Positions 7,613 through 16,210 of a DNA stretch of 49,128 bases are shown here, piece after piece. The DNA lies in contig JBDKUO010000042.1 in NCBI GenBank assembly GCA_039679645.1, positions 1 to 49,128 of the forward strand. The letters are read 5' to 3'. The position numbers and the translations under genes are program-made. The number at the start of each line of letters is the position of its first letter. The first letter of the stretch is position 1. Source of the DNA: Armatimonadota bacterium (GTDB taxonomy: Bacteria > Armatimonadota > UBA5829). The notes below the pieces were generated by a model, which was given only the letters and a program-made list of their open reading frames with translations, ran no database searches and was not told where the DNA came from.

Positions 7613-8701
7613 ATGAGAGTTGGAATCGTGGGGTTGCCGTCGTCCGGCAAGACCACTTTATTTAAGGCCCTGACAAGGGGCACTGTTAAAATTGAGGAGA
7701 GCTACGGCCAGTCAGCCAAACCCAATATCGGTGTGGTGAGCGTTCCGGACAGCCGTGTAGATTATTTCGTCGAGGAATATCATCCCAAAAAGATAACATA
7801 CGCCAGCATTGAGTTTATCGACGGCGCTGCTAAGATATCGACCGACCAGGGTAAGACCAGGTTCGGCTCTGATTTCTTTTCGGACGTGCGGCAGGTGGAT
7901 GCGCTGGTGCATGTGGTCCGGGGCTTTGCGGGATCAGCAGGCGAGCAGGCGACGCCTGTGGCAGACCTTCAAAACCTGCAGGACGAGCTGATGATTGCCG
8001 ATCTGCAGCTTGTTGAAAACCGCATTTCGCGTGTAGAAAAGCAGCTTCATGGGGTCAAGAAGGGCACTTTGACACCCGCGGCTACTGAGATGGAACTGCT
8101 GGAGCGCATCAAGGCTGCGCTGGAGGAGGGGAACTCTCTCAAGACTCTGGAGTTTACGCCAGAGGAAGAGAAGACCATCCGCGGCTATGACTTTCTGACC
8201 CTGAAGCGAATGATTGCGGTGTTGAACATTGCAGAAGACCGTATCGGCTCTGCGGATGAGCAGATACTTGCATTCCGAAAGGCCTGCGAAGAGTCGGGAG
8301 TGCCGGTGATCGAGCTGTGCGCACAGGTCGAGATGGAGGTATCTCAGCTTTCTGACGAGGAAGAAGCAGAGTTTTTGCAGTCCATGGGTATTGAGGAGCC
8401 TGCCAGAAACGTGCTGATACGGGCTTGTTACAAGGCTCTGGGTCTTATATCATTTCTTACCGCCGGTGAGCCGGAGGTGCGCGCCTGGACGATCCACGCG
8501 GGCGACAGGGCAGTCGATGCCGCCGGGACAATCCACTCGGACATCGCGCGAGGCTTTATCCGCGCTGAGATAGCCAATTTTGAGGACGTAAAAGCAGCCG
8601 GTGGCTGGGACGCTGCAAAGCAGAAAGGCATAGTGGCGCTTCAGGGAAAAGACTATGTCGTTCAGGACGGCGACGTGATGTATATTAGGTTTAAGGTTTG
8701 A
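7613..8701 (+). CDS. ychF: YchF/OLA1-like (DUF933) nucleotide-binding protein, divergent G motifs
   Basis: The 362-residue length and the C-terminal TGS-type domain (LGLISFLTAGEPEVRAWTIH... and HSDIARGFIRAEIANFED) match YchF, an ATP-preferring Obg-family protein that binds ribosomes. The N-terminal P-loop is GLPSSGKTTLF (residues 7-17), whereas typical YchF has GLPNVGKSTLF. The G3 region, normally DIAGLVKGAS followed by a glycine-rich GLGN segment, reads DGAAKISTDQ and RFGSDFF. Residues after this (VRQVDALVHVVRGF) fit the family again. It may therefore be a YchF paralogue with altered hydrolysis. ATG 7613 with an AGGTG site gives the family N-terminus; an upstream in-frame TTG at 7568 adds 15 unrelated residues. 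Confidence 0.82.
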   Translation: MRVGIVGLPSSGKTTLFKALTRGTVKIEESYGQSAKPNIGVVSVPDSRVDYFVEEYHPKKITYASIEFIDGAAKISTDQGKTRFGSDFFSDVRQVDALVHVVRGFAGSAGEQATPVADLQNLQDELMIADLQLVENRISRVEKQLHGVKKGTLTPAATEMELLERIKAALEEGNSLKTLEFTPEEEKTIRGYDFLTLKRMIAVLNIAEDRIGSADEQILAFRKACEESGVPVIELCAQVEMEVSQLSDEEEAEFLQSMGIEEPARNVLIRACYKALGLISFLTAGEPEVRAWTIHAGDRAVDAAGTIHSDIARGFIRAEIANFEDVKAAGGWDAAKQKGIVALQGKDYVVQDGDVMYIRFKV

Positions 8702-8820
8702 CCTGCTTGGAGATTGTTGCGATATAGAAAATTTGGCCGCGATTTTATTGCCTTCCCGCTTAATTGAGGAGCGGTCGAGCAGGAAAATCGCTGGGTTTGA
8801 TCTCATCGCAATTGCCTCGC

Positions 8821-8850
8821 TTGTAAGATAGTTGAGCGGTATGATATAAT
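8821..8850 (+). promoter_or_regulatory. promoter of rpmH (extended -10)
   Basis: TTGTAA (8821-8826), an 18-base spacer and a perfect TATAAT (8845-8850) preceded by TGA. It lies about 28 bases before the rpmH ATG and likely drives the rpmH-rnpA-yidD-yidC run. Confidence 0.6.
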
Positions 8851-8878
8851 TGCTCAAGCTAGGGGGTATAGTAAACGA

Positions 8879-9013
8879 ATGAAACGCACATACCAACCCA
8901 AATGCCGGGCGCGCAAGCGTGAACATGGTTTTATGTCACGCATGTCTTCGCGCAATGGACGAAGGGTATTAAAATCAAGGCGCGCAAAAGGCCGCTGGGA
9001 ACTTACTGTTTAA
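8879..9013 (+). CDS. rpmH: 50S ribosomal protein L34
   Basis: This is a small gene of 44 codons plus stop, normal for L34. The protein begins MKRTYQPK, continues [23 protein letters not shown] and ends [13 protein letters not shown], which is the L34 pattern: a basic peptide that binds 23S rRNA in the large subunit. It lies directly before rnpA, the arrangement found in most bacteria, where both are made from one transcript. The start is the only ATG giving the conserved N-terminus. Confidence 0.96.
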   Translation: MKRTYQPKCRARKREHGFMSRMSSRNGRRVLKSRRAKGRWELTV

Positions 9014-9077
9014 TGATGTGTGATGGCGCGCCCTTTAGCATAGGGCGCGCGGTCGCCGTTGGCGGCGAGGCAGAATA

Positions 9078-9416
9078 ATGTTACCCTCGGCGTGGCGGCT
9101 GCGGCGAAGGTCGCAGTTTGCAAAGGTGTATTCAAAAGGGAGGTCCGCTGCAACGGACCTCATTGTAGTGTACGCACTTGCCAATAACGAGCGGATAACC
9201 CGCGTGGGTTTTTCCGTAAGCAAGAAGCTCGGTGGTTCTGTCGATCGCAACCGCATAAAGAGGCTTCTGAGGGAGGCCGTCAGGCTGATGCTTACTGATA
9301 TCGCCGACGGGTATGATGTCGTGATTGTGGGGCGTCGAAGGGCCGCGGGGGCGACGCTGGCCGAGTTTGAAGTGTCCGTCGATAGGCTTTTTCGAAAGCT
9401 GGGCATCCTGAAGTGA
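9078..9416 (+). CDS. rnpA: ribonuclease P protein component
   Basis: RnpA is the protein cofactor of RNase P, which with its RNA removes 5' leaders from tRNA precursors. The 112-residue protein starts LPSAWRLRRRSQFAKVYSKGR. It carries the signature RNRIKRLLREAVR (about 57-69), preceded by VGFSVSKKLGGSV, the substrate and RNA-binding face. It follows rpmH by 64 bases and overlaps yidD by four bases (GTGA), indicating translational coupling. Confidence 0.96.
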   Translation: MLPSAWRLRRRSQFAKVYSKGRSAATDLIVVYALANNERITRVGFSVSKKLGGSVDRNRIKRLLREAVRLMLTDIADGYDVVIVGRRRAAGATLAEFEVSVDRLFRKLGILK

Positions 9417-9628
9417 TTCGAAAGATTATCCTACTGCTTATAAGAGGTGTTTACCAACAGGCTTCGAGACGATTTTGGCCGCGGACCTGCAGATATTTGC
9501 CGACCTGTTCCGAGTATGCGGCACAGGCGATAGAGAAATACGGCTGCCTTAAGGGCATCTGGATGGGAATCTGCAGAATATGTCGCTGTCACCCCTGGGC
9601 TGAAGGGGGCTATGATCCGGTCAAATAA
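9413..9628 (+). CDS. yidD: membrane protein insertion efficiency factor YidD
   Basis: YidD is a small protein at the inner membrane that assists YidC-dependent insertion. The 71 residues contain the family core CRYLPTCSEYAAQAIEKYG (about 26-44) and the end motif RICRCHPWAEGGYDPVK, with the invariant cysteines and GGxDPV present. GTG start overlaps the rnpA stop. The gene is followed by yidC 26 bases on, as in most genomes. Confidence 0.95.
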   Translation: MIRKIILLLIRGVYQQASRRFWPRTCRYLPTCSEYAAQAIEKYGCLKGIWMGICRICRCHPWAEGGYDPVK

Positions 9629-9654
9629 CCGATCCGCCTGTCCAGTTACTTACT

Positions 9655-10911
9655 ATGAGACTTCCCAAGACATCACTTGCACTTATATTTATCCTCTTGA
9701 TTTCTTTGAGCGCTGCAACTTTCAGCTTTGCTTCCAAGGCAGATGTACTCTTCGCCAAGGCAGACAAAGCCGTTGCAGCCGCCGAGAAATCCACGCGTAC
9801 TTCCGATAAGAACGATAACTACCAGCAGGCAATCAAATATCTCAATGATATAGCTAATAACAAGAAATACTCCGGCATGCCGGAGGGCGCAAAGGCGCTT
9901 TATGAGACAGCCCTGATCTATGGGACAGCCGACAAGCGGACGAAAACCTTTAATCTGAACACTTCCGTAGAAACCTTTAAGAGGCTGATCAACAATTATG
10001 ACCGGCCTAAGTCGGAACTGCTCAATGATATGGAAGATTCTGAAGCTCGGCAGGTTCTTGATATTGTTGCCGATGCTAAGAAGATGCGGCTTAAGTTCGC
10101 CAGTGAACTTGATAAACAGAATTCGAAAGGCATTCTATACAAAATCATCGATTCTTTTGTAAAGCTCACAGGTTCCAATCCTGACTACAGCTATGGGATT
10201 GCAATTATCCTAATTACGATTATCATAAAAATCCTGATTACACCTCTAACCAAGGCTCAGTTCAAGAGCATGAAAGAGATGCAGAGGATAGCGCCTCTGG
10301 TGAAGCAGCTTCAGGAAAAGTATAAGGGCGATCAGAAGGCCATCGGCGAGAAGACGATGGACCTGTATAAAGAGCATGGGGTCAATCCCTTTGCGAGTTG
10401 TCTGCCGCTGTTGGTGCAGATGCCGATCCTGATGATGCTCTTTTATATGATAAACGCTTACAAGTTCCAGTTTGAGAAGGCGTCTTTCCTGTGGATAGGC
10501 AGCGGCATATCGCACCTTTGGGGGCAAACTCTGCCTATCGGCCCGGTGGGTGGCAAGGTATGGTTTACCGCCGGAAATCTGGCAGAAGCGGACCTGATAC
10601 TGGTAGTGCTCTATCTGATCAGCATGTATATATCGACCAAGATGTCTGCTGTAGACCCCACGCAGGCCGAGCAGCAGAAGATGATGTCGATAATGATGCC
10701 GCTGATGTTTGCGTTTATCTTCGCGGGCTATCCGTCTGCGTTCTTGCTTTACTGGCTGGTGCTGAACATACTTCAGACCGGGCAGCAGTATTTGATCATG
10801 CGCGCTCCCGAGCCGCCTGCCGCCGGAGCAGCAGCGCCCGGTGCGCCTGCTCCGACTGAGCCGACCGATACGGACAGAGCCTCGCGCTCCAGGCGCAGAC
10901 GACGAAGATGA
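9655..10911 (+). CDS. yidC: membrane protein insertase YidC
   Basis: YidC inserts and folds inner-membrane proteins, alone or with SecYEG. A signal-anchor helix (residues 7-26) leads to a soluble, helix-rich N-terminal segment at about 28-160. It contains repeats of helices with KADKAVAAAEKS and SVETFKRLINNY, resembling TPR-like tails rather than the beta-supersandwich of E. coli YidC. The conserved 60KD_IMP core begins near SYGIAIILITIIIKILITPL (about 180), with the hydrophilic-groove arginine equivalent not certain by eye; QLQEKYKGD and NPFASCLPLLVQMPI are typical. Later membrane helices and a Pro/Ala linker follow, ending in an Arg-rich tail (RSRRRRRR) suited to ribosome contact. No clear ribosome site precedes the ATG, so coupling to yidD is likely. 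Confidence 0.93.
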   Translation: MRLPKTSLALIFILLISLSAATFSFASKADVLFAKADKAVAAAEKSTRTSDKNDNYQQAIKYLNDIANNKKYSGMPEGAKALYETALIYGTADKRTKTFNLNTSVETFKRLINNYDRPKSELLNDMEDSEARQVLDIVADAKKMRLKFASELDKQNSKGILYKIIDSFVKLTGSNPDYSYGIAIILITIIIKILITPLTKAQFKSMKEMQRIAPLVKQLQEKYKGDQKAIGEKTMDLYKEHGVNPFASCLPLLVQMPILMMLFYMINAYKFQFEKASFLWIGSGISHLWGQTLPIGPVGGKVWFTAGNLAEADLILVVLYLISMYISTKMSAVDPTQAEQQKMMSIMMPLMFAFIFAGYPSAFLLYWLVLNILQTGQQYLIMRAPEPPAAGAAAPGAPAPTEPTDTDRASRSRRRRRR

Positions 10912-11009
10912 TTTGAATGGGTTACTTGAGCACTGAGTGTATGTTGGACAGTGTCAGCCCATCACCCAGCACCCAATACCCAAAACCTATAACTTAATGG
11001 AGGCGTCAA

Positions 11010-11729
11010 TTGAATACAGTTGAGGCTAGTGGAAGAACAATAGAAGAGGCCGTGGCAACAGCCGCCCAGCAGTTGGGCGTGAGCGCCGACGGCGTTGAGT
11101 ATGAAATAGTCGAGGAGGGCACCAAGGGTTTCCTGGGCCTGGGTCAGATGCCGACCACGGTTAAAGCGTGGGTGAAAGAGGGCTATGTGCCAAGCGCGGC
11201 GCCTGTTGAAGAAGCCAGAGAGGTGCCTGTGGAAGTGGTTACCGACGAAGAGCCTGCCGGCTTCTCGGGCGAGGGCGATGTCTTTGTAGATGAAACACTG
11301 CGCATAGTCGGTGATGTGCTTAAAGCAATGGAAGTCAATGCCAAGCCTGTTTTGAAGTCTGCGGATGCTGAAGAGGTTGTGGTAAACATCGCCGGTGACG
11401 ACGTTGCGATCCTCATAGGCAAGCACGGTCAGACTCTTGATGCGCTGCAGTATATCGTCGGCCTTGCGGTTGCCAAGTATTCCGATACTCGCCGCCGCTT
11501 GATATTGGATGCCGAGAACTACCGCGCACGCCATCAGGAGATTATCGAGGCCAAGGCGCACGAATATGCCGATGCCGTAAGGGCCGAGGGCAGAGAAGCT
11601 GTGTTGGACCCTCAGAACCCCCGAGACCGCAGGATCGTGCATATGACTCTGGCCGAAGACCCGGATGTATATACTTACAGCGAGGGCGAAGGCGACTATC
11701 GCCACGTTGTGATATCACCGAAAAAGTGA
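11010..11729 (+). CDS. jag: Jag/KhpB RNA-binding protein (Jag_N-KH-R3H)
   Basis: The 239-residue protein has the three domains of Jag (also called KhpB/EloR), an RNA-binding regulator linked to cell-envelope growth. Jag_N comes first (ASGRTIEEAVATAAQQLGV through GFLGLG, residues 5-50). A charged linker follows. The KH domain contains the loop ILIGKHGQTLDALQYIVG at about 132-149, and the R3H domain (RAEGREAVLDPQNPRDRRIVH) is near 192-212 with the conserved R-x3-H spacing. TTG 11010 is chosen because GGAGGC lies 7 bases upstream and gives the exact Jag_N start. It sits between yidC and mnmE as in many bacteria. Confidence 0.94.
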   Translation: MNTVEASGRTIEEAVATAAQQLGVSADGVEYEIVEEGTKGFLGLGQMPTTVKAWVKEGYVPSAAPVEEAREVPVEVVTDEEPAGFSGEGDVFVDETLRIVGDVLKAMEVNAKPVLKSADAEEVVVNIAGDDVAILIGKHGQTLDALQYIVGLAVAKYSDTRRRLILDAENYRARHQEIIEAKAHEYADAVRAEGREAVLDPQNPRDRRIVHMTLAEDPDVYTYSEGEGDYRHVVISPKK

Positions 11730-11732
11730 TCG

Positions 11733-11778
11733 GTTGACGGTTGACGGTTATCAGTTGAAATAACCGTCAACCGTCAAC
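11733..11778. promoter_or_regulatory. perfect 19-bp inverted repeat abutting the mnmE start
   Basis: Arms 11733-11751 (GTTGACGGTTGACGGTTAT) and 11760-11778 are exact complements around an 8-base loop. Each arm is itself built of GTTGACG units. The hairpin fills the gap between jag and mnmE; the mnmE ATG is 12 bases beyond and no Shine-Dalgarno is visible. It could end jag transcription, limit mnmE translation, or be a selfish repeat. Confidence 0.6.
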
Positions 11779-11789
11779 TGTCAACCATT

Positions 11790-13145
11790 ATGAACTCAAT
11801 TGATACTATCGCCGCAATAGCTACTCCTGTCGGGTCCGCAGGCATAGGAGTGATAAGGATAAGCGGCCCCAAAGCGCTCAGCGCCGCATCACGTTTATTT
11901 ACCTGCGGTGATAAAGATATAGCGAAACTGCCCACACATACCGCCCACCACGGCACTCTGATCGACCCCAAGACCGGCAGCGCAATAGATGATGTAGTCC
12001 TGACGATCTTCCGCTCTCCTGCAAGTTACACTGGTGAGGATGTCGTCGAGATATCCTGCCACGGCGGGATCGCGGTTTTAAGGCGTGCATTGTCTGCTGC
12101 GCTCGACGCGGGTTCTCGTCTTGCTGAGCCGGGCGAGTTTACTAAGCGGGCGTTCCTAAACGGCAAGATAGACCTAGCTCAGGCCGAAGCGGTCAATGAC
12201 CTCATACGCGCCCAGACGGATGATGCGCGAAAAGTCGCGCTGCGCCAGCTTGACGGCGCACTCTCGAAGCGGGTGGGGGAGATCAACGCCCGCATCTTGG
12301 GAGTGATCGCTGCCATAGAGGCCGCAATAGATTTCCCGGATGACGTTTCTGAGCCCGAGCCGGACTGGATAAAGGCTGAACTCGAAGGCTCGCGGGACGA
12401 TGTTAACGATCTGCTAAAGTCGTTCGGCAGAGGGCGGGTCTATAGAGAGGGTCTGCGACTGGTGATCGCCGGACAGGTCAATGTCGGCAAGTCGAGCCTG
12501 CTCAATGCACTGCTGAGGCACGCCAGGGCGATTGTGACCCCAATTCCGGGTACCACGCGTGACGTGATAGAGGAGAGCCTTGAAATTAACGGCATCCCAA
12601 TTGTCGCTATGGACACAGCGGGCCTGCGAGCGACGGACGACCCGGTGGAGAAGATAGGCGTCGAGCGGACAAGGGAGTCGATACAGTCGGCCGACCTGGT
12701 CCTGCTGGTCCTGGACGCAACAGGCGATCTTCGCGCCACTCTCCCCAAAGAGTGCGAGGGCAAACCTGCGATAATCGTAGTCAACAAAGTCGATCTCGTT
12801 CCTGAGGGTGAAATTTCTATTGACAGCAGTATGCCTGTCGTAATGACAAGCGCGGCGACAGGTCAGGGTATAGACGAGCTGGAAGCCAGGATCGCTGATA
12901 CTGCCGTCTCATCGGCAGCAGCGGGCGAGAGTGTGCTGGTAAGCAATGCTCGTCACCAGCGCTCACTTATCTCAGCCTCCGAGAGCCTTGACCAGGCGCT
13001 TGAGACACTCAAATGCGCCGAACCTATAGACCTGCTCAGTGTCGATTTGATTGCCGCTCGAAACAGACTTGGGTTGATTACAGGCGAAAGCGCAAGCGAA
13101 GACCTGCTCGACAGGATATTCTCCGAGTTTTGCATCGGGAAGTAG
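11790..13145 (+). CDS. mnmE: tRNA modification GTPase MnmE
   Basis: MnmE works with MnmG to place the aminomethyl-type group on uridine-34 of certain tRNAs. The 451-residue protein has the N-terminal tetrahydrofolate-binding domain (DTIAAIATPVGSAGIGVIRISGP at residues 4-26), a helical domain, and an inserted GTPase. GTPase motifs are G1 GQVNVGKSSLL (about 229-239), G2 GTTRDVI, G3 DTAGLR and G4 NKVD. The essential C-terminal FCIGK with the active cysteine is present. Its stop lies only 5 bases from the stop of convergent glnD, with no terminator between them. Confidence 0.97.
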   Translation: MNSIDTIAAIATPVGSAGIGVIRISGPKALSAASRLFTCGDKDIAKLPTHTAHHGTLIDPKTGSAIDDVVLTIFRSPASYTGEDVVEISCHGGIAVLRRALSAALDAGSRLAEPGEFTKRAFLNGKIDLAQAEAVNDLIRAQTDDARKVALRQLDGALSKRVGEINARILGVIAAIEAAIDFPDDVSEPEPDWIKAELEGSRDDVNDLLKSFGRGRVYREGLRLVIAGQVNVGKSSLLNALLRHARAIVTPIPGTTRDVIEESLEINGIPIVAMDTAGLRATDDPVEKIGVERTRESIQSADLVLLVLDATGDLRATLPKECEGKPAIIVVNKVDLVPEGEISIDSSMPVVMTSAATGQGIDELEARIADTAVSSAAAGESVLVSNARHQRSLISASESLDQALETLKCAEPIDLLSVDLIAARNRLGLITGESASEDLLDRIFSEFCIGK

Positions 13146-13150
13146 AGAAT

Positions 13151-15712
13151 TTAATTTACCAGCGCTTGCCCGAGGCTTTCCAATTCAGCCTCATTGAGCT
13201 TCCGGCCATCCTTGTTCGTGATATAAAAGACGTCCCTCGCCTCGTGTCCCCATGTCGCCACACGAGCGGAGTGTATGTCGAAACCCAACTCGGAAATTTT
13301 ACGCGTGAGGTAGTGCAAGATTCCGTGCGCATCAAATGCTCGGAATTCGATCACGCTCTCGTGGTCCGAGAGATTATCCAGCACGCTCATGCTCAACTTT
13401 TCGGACTTCTCAAACTTCTTCTTTCCCCAGCGGCTGAGCAGGTTGTCAACGCTTACCTGTCCTGTAAGCACGCTTGTCAGATCACCTTCAAGCTGCCACT
13501 TTTTCATCTGGGTGAGCTGGCGTCCCTCGAAGTCTATGAAAAGTATGTCTATTGCTATGTGGTCGGTTGAGTGGCGGGTGAATATCTGAGCTGCATGTAC
13601 GTCGATGTTCATTGCATTCAACGCTCCGGCGATATCGCTTAAGAGGCCTTTTTTGTCCTTCGCGACAACAGTCAGCACTGTAAACTGCCCTGTCCGGTCG
13701 TCTCTGATCTCAATAGCGGGAGAGCCTTTTCTGGCATTTCGGACATAGCCTATATGCGCCGCAAGCTCGTCCGGAGGAGTGTTGAGTAGGTAGCTGGCGG
13801 GCATGGATGCGCAGTGCTCATCAACCTCGTCCGGCGGCAGGTTTGCCAGGCACAGTTCCCTGCGCACTCTTCTCTTGTGCCTGTCGAGGTCGGGTGACGA
13901 CGACTCAGGAGACCGCAGTGCAGCCATGGCGCGCTCATGCAGCTCCATCAGGAACCTCACTTGAATCTGATTCCAGTTACGCGTGCCGACCGCTCTCTGA
14001 TCGGCTACAGTCAGTAAAAAGAGCATATCCAGCAGTTGAGAGTCTTTTACGACCGACATAAAATCTCGGATTGTTCGTTTTTGATGCAGGTCGCGCAGTC
14101 TTGCCGTCTCAGCCATTCGCAGATGATGCTTGACCAGGAATTCGACTTTTGATTGTGACTCTTCAGGCATCCCAAGCGCGACTGCCGTCTTGCGCGCGAT
14201 TGATGCGCCGACCCTGGCATGGTCGCGCCCGGCGTCGGACTTACCTGCGTCATGAAGCAGCGCGGCTAGATACAGTACCTCCAGTTTTTGCACTCGCGAA
14301 AGCACATCCGTAAATTGCTCGTCATTACCGGTAAAGAGCGCATCCAACTGCTCGACAGTACGTAGGCTATGTTCGCCGACCGTGAACTTGTGCGCCGCAT
14401 CACCGGGGACTGTAGTCATCAAGTTCTTGAATGCGGGCACAACCGTTTCAAGCACGTCAAGTTCAGCCATAGATCGCAACACGGCGCCTGCCCCCGGTCT
14501 TGAGATGATATCGATAAAGCTCCGCAGCGAATCGCTTCCGGGATTGTGACCATTTGCGCTGTCGGTGATAAGACCGCATGCCTCGCGGTGTATGCGCAGG
14601 TCATAGTCGCGCGCATGCTGAAATACTCTGAGCAGAGCGGCTGGTTCGCGTGCAGCAAGACCCCTGTCGAGTATTTTCAGCATTCCTGCATGTGCAAATA
14701 TGCCGGGCTCGATCTCAAGCTGCTGCTCAAGACATGCCTCCGCCACTTTATGAAAAACCTGCCGGATACTTTGCATGTGATTGTAGAGAGCCGAGAGAAA
14801 CTTCTGCGGAGTCGGGCAGTTATTACTGCAATAGCCCAGCTTTTCTGCTGTCTCCTGGTGCCTGCCGGAACTCAGAGTATCCATTCCACGACCAGTGAGC
14901 AGGTGTAGAGTATTGCGGGTCCTGGCCATGAATTCGGTTGCATTCATTACTTCGTTTATATCGACATCGGATACCACTCCGCGCGACCGCAGGCCGTCCC
15001 AAATATCCGGTCCTGTAAGGTCGAACGCGACTTGTGCGACCCACCGCGCGGCGTGCAGATCACGCAAGCCTCCTCGCCCTTCTTTGATGTTGGGTTCGAC
15101 CAGGTATGGCGTGCCGGTTGAGTTGTCTCTGGTGTTTATATGGCCGATCACGAATGCGGCGGGAGTGATTGCCTGCCTGAGAGCCGACTCGAATGCGTTG
15201 AACAGAGCTTTATTGCCTGATATCCATCTTGCATCAAGGAGCGCAGTCTCGGTCTCCAGCGGCAGGTTTTCCACGTCATCTACGCGCCTGTAGGAGTATC
15301 CGACCTTGATCTGGGCATGTTCCAGAACGTCCATCAATATCCGAAAAGCGCGCTTGACTACCAGGTCTATATCGTCATCATCACCTGTGCCTGCGATGAA
15401 TGTGACATCGACATCCGAGAACGGCGACATCTCCCTTCGCCCATAACCTCCGACTGCGGCTATAGCGATTTCGCGCAGAGCTTTCTTTGCGGTGTTGGGA
15501 TCATCCTGTTCTGCGGCCTTTGCGGCGATTTGAAAAATCCGGCGGACAAGAGCATCGGTGAGGTCGCTGTAGGCGTGCATCATCTCGATGCCGCCCGTTT
15601 CGGCTAAATGATCGGCCAACTCCTCGCGCGCGGATGATAGTTTGTCGGCCAGTTGTTTTGCGTCCGTCGAAGATTCGAAGCGTGTCTCCAGTCCGGCTTT
15701 AGTAAGGTCCAT
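13151..15712 (-). CDS. glnD: bifunctional [protein-PII] uridylyltransferase/uridylyl-removing enzyme
   Basis: GlnD senses glutamine and adds or removes UMP on PII. The 853-residue length is normal. The nucleotidyltransferase motif GGYGRREMSPFSDVD (88-102) keeps the catalytic Asp pair. The HD hydrolase motif LLHDAGKSD with downstream HARVG is near residues 490-505, and two ACT domains (around 690 and 785; motifs KDKKGLLSDIAGAL and DAHGILHYLTRKI) bind glutamine. The first ATG lies two bases after the glnB stop, so glnB and glnD are translationally linked. The substrate PII encoded next door has Tyr51, consistent with a working uridylylation cycle. Confidence 0.95.
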   Translation of the reverse strand: MDLTKAGLETRFESSTDAKQLADKLSSAREELADHLAETGGIEMMHAYSDLTDALVRRIFQIAAKAAEQDDPNTAKKALREIAIAAVGGYGRREMSPFSDVDVTFIAGTGDDDDIDLVVKRAFRILMDVLEHAQIKVGYSYRRVDDVENLPLETETALLDARWISGNKALFNAFESALRQAITPAAFVIGHINTRDNSTGTPYLVEPNIKEGRGGLRDLHAARWVAQVAFDLTGPDIWDGLRSRGVVSDVDINEVMNATEFMARTRNTLHLLTGRGMDTLSSGRHQETAEKLGYCSNNCPTPQKFLSALYNHMQSIRQVFHKVAEACLEQQLEIEPGIFAHAGMLKILDRGLAAREPAALLRVFQHARDYDLRIHREACGLITDSANGHNPGSDSLRSFIDIISRPGAGAVLRSMAELDVLETVVPAFKNLMTTVPGDAAHKFTVGEHSLRTVEQLDALFTGNDEQFTDVLSRVQKLEVLYLAALLHDAGKSDAGRDHARVGASIARKTAVALGMPEESQSKVEFLVKHHLRMAETARLRDLHQKRTIRDFMSVVKDSQLLDMLFLLTVADQRAVGTRNWNQIQVRFLMELHERAMAALRSPESSSPDLDRHKRRVRRELCLANLPPDEVDEHCASMPASYLLNTPPDELAAHIGYVRNARKGSPAIEIRDDRTGQFTVLTVVAKDKKGLLSDIAGALNAMNIDVHAAQIFTRHSTDHIAIDILFIDFEGRQLTQMKKWQLEGDLTSVLTGQVSVDNLLSRWGKKKFEKSEKLSMSVLDNLSDHESVIEFRAFDAHGILHYLTRKISELGFDIHSARVATWGHEARDVFYITNKDGRKLNEAELESLGQALVN

Positions 15713-15714
15713 AC

Positions 15715-16183
<469 letters not shown>

Positions 16184-16210
16184 GCCTTCAGATATCTTAC
16201 CTGGAGGCTG

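Noticed and set aside
8702-9077. Possible replication origin next to rpmH-rnpA
   Set aside because: No dnaA gene and no cluster of DnaA boxes (TTATCCACA-like) were found; the neighbour is a ychF-like gene.
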